The translations under genes were made by a program, and so were the position numbers. The notes below the pieces were generated by a model that did no database searches, was not told the origin of the DNA, and saw only the letters and a program-made list of their open reading frames with translations. 64,000 nt of DNA. Origin: Streptomyces hyaluromycini (lineage in GTDB: Bacteria; Actinomycetota; Actinomycetes; Streptomycetales; Streptomycetaceae). Below are positions 13,652-22,116 of this stretch, in pieces. Location of the stretch: assembly GCF_002217755.1 (NCBI RefSeq), contig NZ_BCFL01000016.1:726319-790318 (forward strand), written 5' to 3'. Within the stretch, counting starts at the first letter, position 1; each line of letters begins with the position of its first letter.

Positions 13652-14878
13652 ATGGACGACCCATTCGACGCGGGAGCGGGCAGCATCCTGCGACAGCCGA
13701 AGGCCGTGTGGGCGACCGCCGGCGCGTCCGTCGTCGCCTTCATGGGCATCGGACTCGTCGACCCGATCCTGCCCTCCATAGCCAAGGGCCTGGACGCCAC
13801 GGCCGGCCAGGTCTCCCTGCTCTTCACCTCGTACTTCCTGATCACCGCCGTGGCGATGCTGTTCACCGGCTTCGCCTCCAGCCGCATCGGCGGCCGCCGG
13901 ACACTGCTGCTCGGCCTCGCGTTCGTCGTGGTCTTCGCCGGACTCGCCGGCACCTCGGACACGGTCGGCCAGCTGGTCGGCTTCCGGGCCGGCTGGGGCC
14001 TCGGCAACGCCCTCTTCGTCTCCACCGCCCTCGCCGTCATCGTCGGCGCGGCGGCCGGCGGCAGCGCCGCCGCGATCCTGCTCTACGAGTCCGCGCTCGG
14101 CCTCGGCATGGCGTGCGGCCCGCTGCTGGGCGCGGTACTCGGCAACATCAGCTGGCGCTACCCGTTCTTCGGCACCGCCACCCTGATGGCGATCGGCTTC
14201 CTGTGCATCACGGCGTTCCTGAAGGAGCAGCCGAAGCCGGCCCGCAAGACCTCGGTCCTGGACCCCGTCCGGGCGCTGGGCCACGGCGGCCTCGCCTCCG
14301 CGGCCGCCTCCGCCTTCTTCTACAACTACACGTTCTTCACCGTGCTGGCCTTCACCCCGTTCGTGCTGAACATGACCCCGTACCGATCGGGCGCCGTGTT
14401 CTTCGCCTGGGGCGTACTGCTCGCGCTCTTCTCGGTGGTGGTCGCCCCGCGCATGCAGCGGCGGTTCGGCTCCCTGAAGGTGCTCGGCGGCTCGCTCGTC
14501 CTGCTCGCCGCCGACGTCCTCGTCCTCGGCTACGGCGACCACACCACCGCCGTCGTCTGCACGATCCTGTCCGGCGCGTTCATCGGCGTGAACAACACCG
14601 TCTACACCGAACTGGCCCTCGGAGTGTCGGACGCGCCGCGCCCGGTGGCGAGCGCGGGCTACAACTTCGTCCGCTGGTTCGCCGCGGCGGCGGCTCCCTA
14701 CTTCGCGCCGAAGATCGAGGAGTGGAGCGACATCCACATCCCGTTCGTGGTGGCGGCGGTCACCGCGGTCCTGGGCGCGGTCGTGGTGCTCGTACGACGC
14801 AACGCCCTCACTCACGACGCCGAGCAGCTGGAACCTCGGCACGCCACCGAGGACGGCGTCACGGTCTTTGCCAACTGA
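13652..14878 (+). CDS. MFS transporter
   Basis: A 408-residue major facilitator protein with about 12 membrane segments. Segment 1 (VVAFMGIGLVDPILPSIAKGL) and the loop after segment 2 (SRIGGRRTLLLG) carry the usual GxxxD/R-R-R pattern. The protein is of the drug:H+ antiporter type; the substrate is unknown. ATG 13652 has GCGGAGGAAG seven bases upstream. An upstream GTG adds an unlikely tail and was not used. A dyad in the promoter suggests control by a repressor. Confidence 0.9.
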   Translation: MDDPFDAGAGSILRQPKAVWATAGASVVAFMGIGLVDPILPSIAKGLDATAGQVSLLFTSYFLITAVAMLFTGFASSRIGGRRTLLLGLAFVVVFAGLAGTSDTVGQLVGFRAGWGLGNALFVSTALAVIVGAAAGGSAAAILLYESALGLGMACGPLLGAVLGNISWRYPFFGTATLMAIGFLCITAFLKEQPKPARKTSVLDPVRALGHGGLASAAASAFFYNYTFFTVLAFTPFVLNMTPYRSGAVFFAWGVLLALFSVVVAPRMQRRFGSLKVLGGSLVLLAADVLVLGYGDHTTAVVCTILSGAFIGVNNTVYTELALGVSDAPRPVASAGYNFVRWFAAAAAPYFAPKIEEWSDIHIPFVVAAVTAVLGAVVVLVRRNALTHDAEQLEPRHATEDGVTVFAN

Positions 14879-14897
14879 CTCTCCCCGAGCGGTGCTT

Positions 14898-14913
14898 GGT
14901 GAGCTTGCTCACC
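14898..14913. terminator. Small hairpin between convergent genes
   Basis: GGTGAGC-tt-GCTCACC, a perfect 7-bp stem 20 bases after the MFS stop and 19 bases before the end of the SUFU gene. The two-base loop makes it a weak candidate. Confidence 0.45.
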
Positions 14914-14931
14914 CCGCCCGTTCGGTCCGGT

Positions 14932-15528
14932 TCAGTCCAGCGGGGCGGATTTCCGGTGCGGGTCCCGGAGGTCCGTCCCGTTCGCGAGCCAGCGCTCCTG
15001 GAGGGCACCGGCACCGTGCACGCGCTTCCAGGCGGCCTCGTTCGGTGTCATCGGCAGCAACGGCAGGAACCGTACGGGGTCGAGGGGCTCGTCCAGCTCC
15101 AGATCCTCGACGAGGCCGCCCGGCTCGCCGACCAGGACGGAGGTGAAGGGCGCCCCCGGCCACAGCGGGTCACCGACGTCCAGCGACGCGCCCGGCGCCA
15201 CGACCAGGCCCTCCACCTGCGGGGACGCGGCGAGTACGGCGAGCGCGCGGAGCACCTTGTCGGTCTCGGCGAGCCCGGCCCGGACCGACAGGACCAGTTC
15301 GGCACGCGGTCCCTTGACGGGGTCCGCGACCATCGCGGTGGGGTCGGTCATGGGGTGCGCGGACATGCCGAGCGTGGCGTACCGGACGACGTCCTCGCCC
15401 TGGAGGTCCTCGTGGAAACGGAGCACCTCAATGGGGTCCGTACCGAGGAAGGTGACCGCCGCGCGCGCGTCCGGTTCGCCCAGCGTGGTGGTCAACCGGG
15501 CCTCGACCAGAGGAAGAACTTCAGCCAT
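14932..15528 (-). CDS. Suppressor-of-fused (SUFU) domain protein
   Basis: A 198-residue protein whose whole length fits the bacterial SUFU family: FLGTDPIEVLRFHE, VRYATLGMSAHPM, RAELVLSVRAGL, FTSVLVGEPGG, LLPMTPNEAAWKRVHGAGAL. The family is named after the animal Hedgehog regulator; in bacteria it often occurs as a stand-alone protein or an immunity-like protein, and the role here is unknown. ATG 15528 was preferred to the TTG 33 bases upstream because the family homology begins there. Confidence 0.82.
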   Translation of the reverse strand: MAEVLPLVEARLTTTLGEPDARAAVTFLGTDPIEVLRFHEDLQGEDVVRYATLGMSAHPMTDPTAMVADPVKGPRAELVLSVRAGLAETDKVLRALAVLAASPQVEGLVVAPGASLDVGDPLWPGAPFTSVLVGEPGGLVEDLELDEPLDPVRFLPLLPMTPNEAAWKRVHGAGALQERWLANGTDLRDPHRKSAPLD

Positions 15529-16012
15529 GTCGTGAGCATAGAACTCGTCAGTACCGGGCAAAGCGGCGCCTTGACACTGAGGGCTGCTGCTACTCTGACC
15601 GCGGCGGTTCGGGGCAGCACGCAGCGCGTCGCGGCCATATCCGACGCCGACAGGACTCCCTTACGAGGGACCGGCTGGAGGAGGTGGGGCTGTCATGGAT
15701 CGAAGTCACCCGTGCAGTACCACTCGCTCTTCCGGCCTCTGATTTCTTCTCTGGCTGGCTGCCGCCTTCTCGTGCGCGTTGTCGTTCGGAAGAGCACTTC
15801 GTTTCGCTTGCCTGATCCTTCTGACCGGTCCGTTCCGGATCTGTCTGGATCCGTTCGTCTGATCTGAATCAGTAGCGAAGTCGCCACCGCAACGGTGCGG
15901 TGCTCCCCGCTTTGTGGACGTGCCAAACATCCGCAGTCAGGACGTCCTCATTCCGGGTAGTTCCACTCGTTCGCATGCGATCTTCCGCTGCCTGTCGCGA
16001 AGGAGCCTGCCC
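15529..16012 (+). other. 484-bp leader region of corA
   Basis: No large gene fits. The region holds a 15-codon open frame with a strong ribosome site (15695-15742). It also has the hairpins GGACTCCCTTACGAGGGACC near 15653, CGGATC/GATCCG near 15838-15855, and CACCGCA-acgg-TGCGGTG at 15885-15902. It does not match the M-box magnesium riboswitch or the ydaO riboswitch as I know them. A transcript starting near 15600 would have a leader of about 400 bases before corA. Confidence 0.5.
15695..15742 (+). CDS. Candidate leader peptide upstream of corA, 15 aa
   Basis: ATG at 15695 is preceded by GGAGGAGGTGGGG, one of the strongest ribosome sites in the window. The frame encodes MDRSHPCSTTRSSGL and stops at 15742, 270 bases before corA. 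A short peptide with such a site in front of a magnesium transporter gene invites comparison with leader-peptide control in enterobacterial mgt genes. That function is inference only. Confidence 0.45.
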   Translation: MDRSHPCSTTRSSGL

Positions 16013-17143
16013 ATGTCGATGATCCGCGACCTCCGTGCCGTGGTCCGCCCCTCCCGCCCCTCGATGCGCAAGAGCCTGCGTCCGGACAACGGCGCGTACG
16101 ACACCACCCGCGACCCCGGTACGCCGTCGGCCGTCGTCGACTGCGCCGTCTACCGCGACGGCGCCCGGGTCGAGACCGGCAAGCCGCTCACCCCGCACGA
16201 GGCGATGCGGCTGGTGCGCCGTGACGGCGGGTTCGTGTGGATCGGCCTGCACGAGCCGACCGAGGCCGAATTCGCCGGTATCGCGAGCGAGTTCGGGCTC
16301 CACCCGCTGGCAGTGGAGGACGCCGTCCAGGCCCACCAGCGCCCGAAGCTGGAGCGGTACGACGACTCCCTCTTCACCGTCTTCAAGACCATCCACTACG
16401 TCGAGCACGACCAGCTCACCGCCAACAGCGAGGTCGTGGAGACCGGTGAGGTCATGTGCTTCACCGGCCGGGACTTCTTCATCACCGTCCGGCACGGCGG
16501 GCAGGGCTCGCTGCGGGCGCTGCGGCACCGGCTCCAGGACGACCCCGAACTGCTCGCCAAGGGCCCCTCGGCCGTGCTGCACGCCATCGCCGACCACGTC
16601 GTCGACGGCTATGTCGCGGTCGCCGACGCCGTCCAGGACGACATCGACGAGGTGGAGACCGAGGTCTTCACGCCGGCCCGCAGGGGCGGGGTCTCCCGTG
16701 GTGTGGACTCGGCGCGGATCTACCAACTCAAGCGCGAGGTGCTGGAGTTCAAGCGCGCCGTCTCGCCCCTCCTGCGCCCCATGCAGCTGCTGAGCGAGCG
16801 GCCGATGCGGCTGGTCGACCCCGACATCCAGAAGTACTTCCGGGACGTCGCCGACCACCTCGCCCGCGTCCAGGAGCAGGTCGTCGGCTTCGACGAACTC
16901 CTCAACTCGATCCTCCAGGCCAACCTCGCGCAGGCGTCCGTGGCGCAGAACGAGGACATGCGGAAGATCACGGCATGGGCCGCGATCATCGCCGTACCGA
17001 CGATGGTGTGCGGTGTGTACGGCATGAACTTCAAGTACATGCCGGAGCTGCACTGGAAGTACGGCTACCCGGTGATCATGGGCATCACGGTCTGCATCTG
17101 CCTCGGCATCCACCGGACGCTGAAGCGCAACGGCTGGCTCTGA
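16013..17143 (+). CDS. corA: CorA-family magnesium/cobalt transporter
   Basis: A 376-residue CorA/2-TM-GxN transporter: a large cytoplasmic alpha/beta and helical domain, then two membrane segments at the C-terminus with the signature YGMNFKYMPE between them and a basic end (LKRNGWL). It forms a homopentameric Mg2+ (Co2+, Ni2+) channel in the inner membrane. ATG 16013 has AAGGAG seven bases upstream; a second ATG follows two codons later. A long structured leader precedes it. A second magnesium-related gene (MgtE-like) lies 1.8 kb downstream. Confidence 0.93.
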   Translation: MSMIRDLRAVVRPSRPSMRKSLRPDNGAYDTTRDPGTPSAVVDCAVYRDGARVETGKPLTPHEAMRLVRRDGGFVWIGLHEPTEAEFAGIASEFGLHPLAVEDAVQAHQRPKLERYDDSLFTVFKTIHYVEHDQLTANSEVVETGEVMCFTGRDFFITVRHGGQGSLRALRHRLQDDPELLAKGPSAVLHAIADHVVDGYVAVADAVQDDIDEVETEVFTPARRGGVSRGVDSARIYQLKREVLEFKRAVSPLLRPMQLLSERPMRLVDPDIQKYFRDVADHLARVQEQVVGFDELLNSILQANLAQASVAQNEDMRKITAWAAIIAVPTMVCGVYGMNFKYMPELHWKYGYPVIMGITVCICLGIHRTLKRNGWL

Positions 17144-17166
17144 GCGGCCCTGGATAGGCTGGCGCC

Positions 17167-17679
17167 ATGACAAGCGAGCTGCTCGACCAGGCCCTCGTCG
17201 AGGAGGCCACGAAGAAGTCGGGCCTCATCTGGGTGCGGGGCGCGGGGGCGGCGGCCGCGCGTGCGGTGTGGCACGCGTGGGCCGACGGGGGCGTGTGCCT
17301 GGTCGGCGACGGAGCCGAGCAGCCGCTGGGCGAGCTGGTCGACGGGGGGTCGGCGGAGGTGACCGTCCGCAGCAAGGACAAGGGCGGCCGGCTGGTCACC
17401 TGGACGGCGACGGTCACGGAACTGCCCGCCGGCACCCCGGAGTGGGACGCCGCGGTCGCGGAACTGAAGGGCAAGCGCCTCAACGCCCCCGACGGCGAGG
17501 CGATGACCGGCCGCTGGGCGAGGGAGTGCAGGGTGCTGCGCCTGACACCGACGGGAGCGACATCGCCACTGCCAAAGGAGAACCTGGCAGCGGCCCCGCT
17601 CCCCTCCCCGGCAACGACCCGGCGCGCGGTCCCGGCCGCCCTGCCACGGTTGCTTTCCAGACGCCGGAAGCGCAAGTAG
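17167..17679 (+). CDS. Conserved hypothetical protein, 170 aa
   Basis: Begins 23 bases after corA. The N-terminal 120 residues form a compact alpha/beta region (LIWVRGAGAAAARAVWHAWADGG, TVRSKDKGGRLVTWTATVTEL) reminiscent of flavin-reductase-like split barrels, but I cannot confirm it. The C-terminal 45 residues are Pro/Ala-rich and end in the basic run SRRRKRK. It probably has its own leaderless promoter (TAGGCT six bases before the ATG), inside or after the corA transcript. Confidence 0.72.
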   Translation: MTSELLDQALVEEATKKSGLIWVRGAGAAAARAVWHAWADGGVCLVGDGAEQPLGELVDGGSAEVTVRSKDKGGRLVTWTATVTELPAGTPEWDAAVAELKGKRLNAPDGEAMTGRWARECRVLRLTPTGATSPLPKENLAAAPLPSPATTRRAVPAALPRLLSRRRKRK

Positions 17680-17842
17680 CGGACACCTGAGCCAAGTTCG
17701 GCACCGCCGGACACGACCGTCGTGGCGGATCGCCGTCGCGGCGGGATTCGGGGGCCGTCGGCCGTCGTCTCGACCGCCCGTTCCACAAGCCCGATGATCC
17801 AACCTGCGAAACGACCGGCCCCACAGCTCCACCAACCCGGCA

Positions 17843-17898
17843 GACCTGCCGACCTGCCGACCTGCCGACCTGCCGACCTGCCGACCTGCCGACCTGCC
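17843..17898. repeat. GACCTGCC x7 tandem repeat
   Basis: Seven perfect copies of the 8-bp unit GACCTGCC plus a partial eighth, in the 375-base gap between convergent genes (17680-18054). The gap has no gene. Confidence 0.95.
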
Positions 17899-17930
17899 GA
17901 CCAGGCAACCCCGCCAGTCCGGCAGATCCC

Positions 17931-17976
17931 ACGGATCCGCCGGTCTTCTGGATCCAGCGGTCTTCTGGATCCGCAG
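17931..17976. repeat. 17-bp repeat x2.7
   Basis: ACGGATCCGCCGGTCTT and CTGGATCCAGCGGTCTT followed by a partial CTGGATCCGCAG. It lies 33 bases after the 8-bp repeat in the same gap. Confidence 0.85.
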
Positions 17977-18054
17977 CAACGGCGCTCAGCCCCCGCGGCA
18001 CCGGTCGGCGGTGCCGAACCCGCCGAAGTCCCAGTGCCCCCATTCCGCCGCCCC

Positions 18055-18780
18055 CTACGACGTGGGCAGCTGCTTGCCGTAGTCGACCGTCTCGCTCTTC
18101 TCCGGTTCGGCCACGCTGAAGTCCTTGCCCCAGTCCGAGAAGGTGAGGGTGCCGGCGCCGCCGCCGCGTTCCAGGCGGAGGGGGTACGGCTTGCCTTCGA
18201 GGGAGACGTCCAGGGTGCCGCCGGAGCCCTTGTCGCCGGCGATGCGGATCGTGCGGGTACCGGACTGCTCGTGGTGACCGGCCACGGAGAGCGAGCCGTG
18301 CAGGGTCAGGAGGCCCGAGAGGAGGACGTCCTTGTCCGTGAAACCGCTGAACTTCTTGTACGCGGGATCCGTCCGCGGCACCTTGACGTACTTGCCGTCG
18401 AGCTTGGTCGCGGCCGTCGTGTCGCTGCCGTCGGCGTGGTTCCAGAACCCCGAGTCGGCCTGCAGATACAGCGTGGCGCCGACCCGGACGAGCTGGAAGG
18501 TAGACCCCTTCGACGTGACCGACCCGGTCCCGCCGTCCTTGTTCAGGCGCATGTCCAGCTCGTACGTACGCCCGCTCGTGACCACCGTCCCCGCCATCCG
18601 CACCGTCGCCACCGACGCCGCCGCCGCCCGCGTCTTCGACTGGATCACGGCCGGCGACAGCTTGCCCACCCCGTTCGTCCCGGCGTCCGGATCCCCGCTG
18701 CACCCGGTGAGGACGGCCAGTGCGCACACGGCGGTGACCAGTGCGGTGTGGCGAGTACGGCCCGGAGCAATCGCGGTCAC
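18055..18780 (-). CDS. LppX/LprAFG-like lipoprotein
   Basis: A 241-residue secreted protein with an arginine-containing signal peptide ending in the lipobox LTGC (mature Cys about residue 28). The mature part (KLSPAVIQSKTRAAAASVATVRMAG ... VRVGATLYLQADSGFW ... GGTLDVSLEGKPYPLRLE) has the layout of the LppX/LprAFG half-barrel, known in mycobacteria to carry lipids across the envelope. Lipid binding here is inference. GTG 18780 was preferred to GTG 18792 because AAGGTGG then lies eight bases upstream. It is divergent from the MgtE-like gene. Confidence 0.78.
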   Translation of the reverse strand: MTAIAPGRTRHTALVTAVCALAVLTGCSGDPDAGTNGVGKLSPAVIQSKTRAAAASVATVRMAGTVVTSGRTYELDMRLNKDGGTGSVTSKGSTFQLVRVGATLYLQADSGFWNHADGSDTTAATKLDGKYVKVPRTDPAYKKFSGFTDKDVLLSGLLTLHGSLSVAGHHEQSGTRTIRIAGDKGSGGTLDVSLEGKPYPLRLERGGGAGTLTFSDWGKDFSVAEPEKSETVDYGKQLPTS

Positions 18781-18979
18781 AGACAGGGCCACCTTTCTGA
18801 GGGGTCCGGCACGGCGTACCGCAGCGTACCGGTGCCCCACCCGCCCGGCGGAGCCAGTCCGTCCGGACCGCCCACCAGGGCATATCCGATCGGTACGGGC
18901 TAGCCTGAAGCCCACCGAGCGGTCAAAAGGGACTGAAAACAACGCAAGCAGAACTTCGGTAGGCAAAGGAAGCAACCCC

Positions 18980-20296
18980 ATGGCAGCCGGCGCTCCCCGC
19001 ATCTTCGTCTCGCACCTCGCCGGCATCCCCGTCTTCGACCCCAACGGCGACCAGGTGGGCCGCGTCCGGGACCTCGTCGTCATGCTGCGCGTCGGCCGCA
19101 AGCCCCCGCGGCTGCTCGGCCTGGTCGTCGAACTGTCCACCCGGCGCCGCATCTTCCTGCCCATGACCCGGGTGACCGGCGTCGAGTCCGGCCAGGTCAT
19201 CACCACCGGTGTGGTCAACGTCCGCCGCTTCGAGCAGCGCCCCACCGAACGCCTGGTCTTCGGCGAGCTCCTCGACCGCCGCGTCCAGCTGGTCGAGACC
19301 GGCGAGGAGGTCACCGTCCTGGATCTGGCCGTGCAGCAGCTGCCGGCCCGCCGGGACTGGGAGATCGACCGGGTCTTCGTCCGCAAGGGCCGCACCGGCA
19401 CCTTCCGGCGGACCAGGGGCGAGACGCTCACCGTCGAGTGGTCGCAGGTCACCGGGTTCTCCCTGGAGGAACACGGCCAGGGTGCCGAGAGCCTGCTGGC
19501 CACCTTCGAGCAGCTGCGCCCCGCCGACCTCGCCAACGTGCTGCACCACCTCTCCCCCAAGCGCCGCGCCGAGGTGGCCGCGGCCCTCGACGACGACCGC
19601 CTGGCCGACGTACTGGAGGAACTCCCCGAGGACGACCAGATCGAGATCCTCGGCAAGCTGAAGGAGGAGCGGGCGGCGGACGTCCTGGAGGCCATGGACC
19701 CGGACGACGCGGCCGACCTGCTCGCCGAACTCCCCGAACAGGACAAGGAACGGCTGCTGAGCCTGATGGAGCCGGCGGACGCGGCCGAGATGCGGCGCCT
19801 GATGTCGTACGAGGAGCACACGGCGGGCGGTCTGATGACCACCGAGCCGATCGTGCTGCGCCCGGACGCCACCGTCGCCGACGCCCTCGCCCGGGTCCGC
19901 AACGCCGACCTCTCCCCGGCCCTCGCCGCCCAGGTCTACGTCTGCCGGCCGCCCGACGAGACCCCGACCGGCAAGTACCTCGGCACCGTCCACTTCCAGC
20001 GGCTGCTGCGCGATCCTCCGTACACCCTGGTCAGTTCGCTGGTCGTCGACGACGATCTGCAGCCCCTGGCCCCCGACGCCACGCTCCCGGTCATCGCCGG
20101 GTTCTTCGCCACGTACGACATGGTCGCGGCGCCCGTGGTGGACGAGGCGGGGTCGCTCGTCGGCGCGGTGACCGTGGACGACGTGCTCGACCACATGCTG
20201 CCGGAGGACTGGCGGGAGACCGAGTTCCACCTGGACGAAGGGGAGCCGGCGGAGGAGAAGGCGCCGGAGAAGGGGGCGGGGATCCATGGCGGCTGA
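18980..20296 (+). CDS. MgtE-N/CBS protein without the transporter domain
   Basis: A 438-residue soluble protein. Residues 1-150 hold two PRC-barrel-like repeats (HLAGIPVFDPNGDQVGRVRDLVV and LVFGELLDRRVQLVE). Residues about 165-290 are an MgtE N-terminal superhelix (LRPADLANVLHHLSPKRRAE, LPEDDQIEILGKL, MDPDDAADLLAELPEQ), and 290-415 are two CBS domains (EHTAGGLMTTEPIVL, PVIAGFFATYDMVAAPVV, VTVDDVLDHM). The membrane domain of MgtE is absent. In MgtE these domains sense cytosolic Mg2+, so a regulatory partner role is likely. The frame overlaps the DUF1003 membrane gene by 11 bases. Confidence 0.85.
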   Translation: MAAGAPRIFVSHLAGIPVFDPNGDQVGRVRDLVVMLRVGRKPPRLLGLVVELSTRRRIFLPMTRVTGVESGQVITTGVVNVRRFEQRPTERLVFGELLDRRVQLVETGEEVTVLDLAVQQLPARRDWEIDRVFVRKGRTGTFRRTRGETLTVEWSQVTGFSLEEHGQGAESLLATFEQLRPADLANVLHHLSPKRRAEVAAALDDDRLADVLEELPEDDQIEILGKLKEERAADVLEAMDPDDAADLLAELPEQDKERLLSLMEPADAAEMRRLMSYEEHTAGGLMTTEPIVLRPDATVADALARVRNADLSPALAAQVYVCRPPDETPTGKYLGTVHFQRLLRDPPYTLVSSLVVDDDLQPLAPDATLPVIAGFFATYDMVAAPVVDEAGSLVGAVTVDDVLDHMLPEDWRETEFHLDEGEPAEEKAPEKGAGIHGG

Positions 20297-20873
20297 GCGG
20301 GAGGGCACGCGAGAGCGGACGCCGGCCGGCGCCACCGCCGCCGGCCGGTCGCGCACCCGCCTGGACCAGCCGCGCCCGCCGCGGCGCAGGCTGCTGCCCG
20401 AGTGGGACCCGGAAGCCTTCGGACGGCTCTCCGAGCGCATCGCGCGGTTCCTGGGCACCGGGCGGTTCATCGTCTGGATGACGTTCGTGATCATCCTCTG
20501 GGTGATCTGGAACATCGCCGCACCCGGCAAGCTCCGCTTCGACGAGTACCCGTTCATCTTCCTGACGCTGGCTCTGTCCCTGCAGGCGTCCTACGCGGCC
20601 CCGCTGATCCTGCTCGCGCAGAACAGGCAGGACGACCGGGACCGGGTCAACCTCGAACAGGACCGCAAGCAGAACGAACGGTCCATCGCCGACACCGAGT
20701 ACCTGACCAGGGAGATCGCCGCCCTGCGCATGGGCCTGGGCGAGGTGGCGACCCGGGACTGGATCCGCTCCGAGCTACAGGACCTCCTCAGGGAGATGAC
20801 GGACGAGCGACGGGACGGGCATGTCGTATTCCCGGCAGAACGGTCGGCACGGCGTGACGTAGACGACCGCTGA
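20286..20873 (+). CDS. DUF1003 membrane protein
   Basis: A 195-residue protein: a basic N-terminus, two membrane segments (about 60-80, VWMTFVIILWVIWNIAA; 88-110, FIFLTLALSLQASYAAPLILL), then a charged helical tail beginning AQNRQDDRDRVNLEQDRKQNE, the DUF1003 hallmark. It overlaps the upstream MgtE-N/CBS gene by 11 bases, so the two are translationally coupled and probably work together. Function unknown. Confidence 0.87.
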   Translation: MAAEREGTRERTPAGATAAGRSRTRLDQPRPPRRRLLPEWDPEAFGRLSERIARFLGTGRFIVWMTFVIILWVIWNIAAPGKLRFDEYPFIFLTLALSLQASYAAPLILLAQNRQDDRDRVNLEQDRKQNERSIADTEYLTREIAALRMGLGEVATRDWIRSELQDLLREMTDERRDGHVVFPAERSARRDVDDR

Positions 20874-20903
20874 GGGGCGTTATAGGGGCACTGCGCCTCG
20901 CCG

Positions 20904-20909
20904 TACCAT
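20904..20909 (+). promoter_or_regulatory. Leaderless -10 box (TACCAT) of mrp
   Basis: TACCAT ends six bases before the mrp ATG and no Shine-Dalgarno sequence precedes the start. Confidence 0.5.
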
Positions 20910-20915
20910 CTCTGT

Positions 20916-22049
20916 ATGGCTAGCGAAGACGCGGTGCGCGAGGCACTGGCGACGGTGAACGACCCCGAGATCAACCGACCCATCACCGAACTGGGGATGG
21001 TCAAATCGGTGGCGATCGGGGAGGACGGCGCGGTCGCGGTCACCGTGTACCTGACGGTCTCCGGCTGCCCCATGCGGGACACGATCACCCAGCGCGTCAC
21101 CGAGGCGGTCTCCCGGGTCGAGGGCGTCACGCGGGTCGACGTCACCCTGGACGTGATGAGCGACGAGCAGCGCAAGGAGCTGGCCACCGCCCTGCGCGGC
21201 GGCCAGGCCGAGCGCGAGGTCCCCTTCGCCAAGCCCGGCAGCCTCACCCGCGTCTATGCGGTCGCCTCGGGCAAGGGCGGCGTCGGCAAGTCGTCGGTGA
21301 CGGTCAACCTGGCCGCCTCGATGGCCGCCGACGGCCTCAAGGTGGGCGTGGTCGACGCGGACATCTACGGCCACTCCGTTCCGCGGATGCTCGGCGCGGA
21401 CGGCAGCCCGACCCAGGTCGAGAACATGATCATGCCGCCGTCGGCGCACGGCGTGAAGGTCATCTCCATCGGCATGTTCACCCCGGGCAACACCCCGGTC
21501 GTCTGGCGCGGCCCGATGCTGCACAGGGCGTTGCAGCAGTTCCTCGCCGACGTCTACTGGGGCGACCTGGACGTCCTCCTCCTCGACCTCCCGCCCGGCA
21601 CCGGCGACATCGCCATCTCGGTCGCCCAGCTGGTCCCGAACGCCGAGATCCTGGTCGTCACGACGCCCCAGCAGGCGGCGGCAGAGGTCGCGGAGCGGGC
21701 CGGCTCCATCGCGGTCCAGACCCACCAGAAGATCGTCGGCGTCGTCGAGAACATGTCCGGCCTCCCCTGCCCGCACTGCGGCGAGATGGTCGACATCTTC
21801 GGCACGGGCGGCGGCCAGCTGGTCGCGGACGGCCTCACCCGTACGACGGGCACGACCGTCCCGGTCCTCGGCAACATCCCCATCGACGTCCGCCTCCGCG
21901 AGGGCGGCGACGAGGGCAAGCCGGTCGTCCTGACCGACCCGGACAGCCCGGCGGGCGCGGCACTGCGGGGCATCGCGGGGAAGCTGGGAGGACGGCAGCG
22001 GGGCCTGTCGGGCCTCTCGCTGGGGATCACCCCGAAGAACAAGTTCTAG
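20916..22049 (+). CDS. mrp: Mrp/ApbC P-loop Fe-S carrier protein
   Basis: A 377-residue Mrp-family ATPase. An MIP18/DUF59 domain occupies residues 1-95 (VNDPEINRPITELGM, SGCPMRDTI). The deviant Walker A ASGKGGVGKSS is at about 117-127, followed by DADIYGHSVPRML, DLPPGTGDI, and the Fe-S cluster-binding LPCPHCGEM (CxxC at about residues 285-288). Members bind and transfer 4Fe-4S clusters in the cytosol. It appears to be leaderless. A strong terminator follows eight bases after the stop. Confidence 0.93.
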   Translation: MASEDAVREALATVNDPEINRPITELGMVKSVAIGEDGAVAVTVYLTVSGCPMRDTITQRVTEAVSRVEGVTRVDVTLDVMSDEQRKELATALRGGQAEREVPFAKPGSLTRVYAVASGKGGVGKSSVTVNLAASMAADGLKVGVVDADIYGHSVPRMLGADGSPTQVENMIMPPSAHGVKVISIGMFTPGNTPVVWRGPMLHRALQQFLADVYWGDLDVLLLDLPPGTGDIAISVAQLVPNAEILVVTTPQQAAAEVAERAGSIAVQTHQKIVGVVENMSGLPCPHCGEMVDIFGTGGGQLVADGLTRTTGTTVPVLGNIPIDVRLREGGDEGKPVVLTDPDSPAGAALRGIAGKLGGRQRGLSGLSLGITPKNKF

Positions 22050-22056
22050 AGCCGCT

Positions 22057-22103
22057 ACGACGAAGGGGGCGCCGTCCGTCACGGACGGCGCCCCCTTCGT
22101 CGT
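22057..22103. terminator. Strong hairpin terminator after mrp
   Basis: A 22-bp perfect stem (ACGACGAAGGGGGCGCCGTC and onward, 22057-22078 with 22082-22103) and a TCA loop, shared between convergent genes. Confidence 0.92.
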
Positions 22104-22116
22104 GCTACTCCGCCGG

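Noticed and set aside
15529..16012. M-box magnesium riboswitch or ydaO riboswitch upstream of corA
   Set aside because: The conserved sequence blocks of these classes, as I know them, are not found; only hairpins and a short open frame are seen.
17843..17898. CRISPR-like array
   Set aside because: The units are contiguous 8-bp repeats without spacers, and no cas gene is present.
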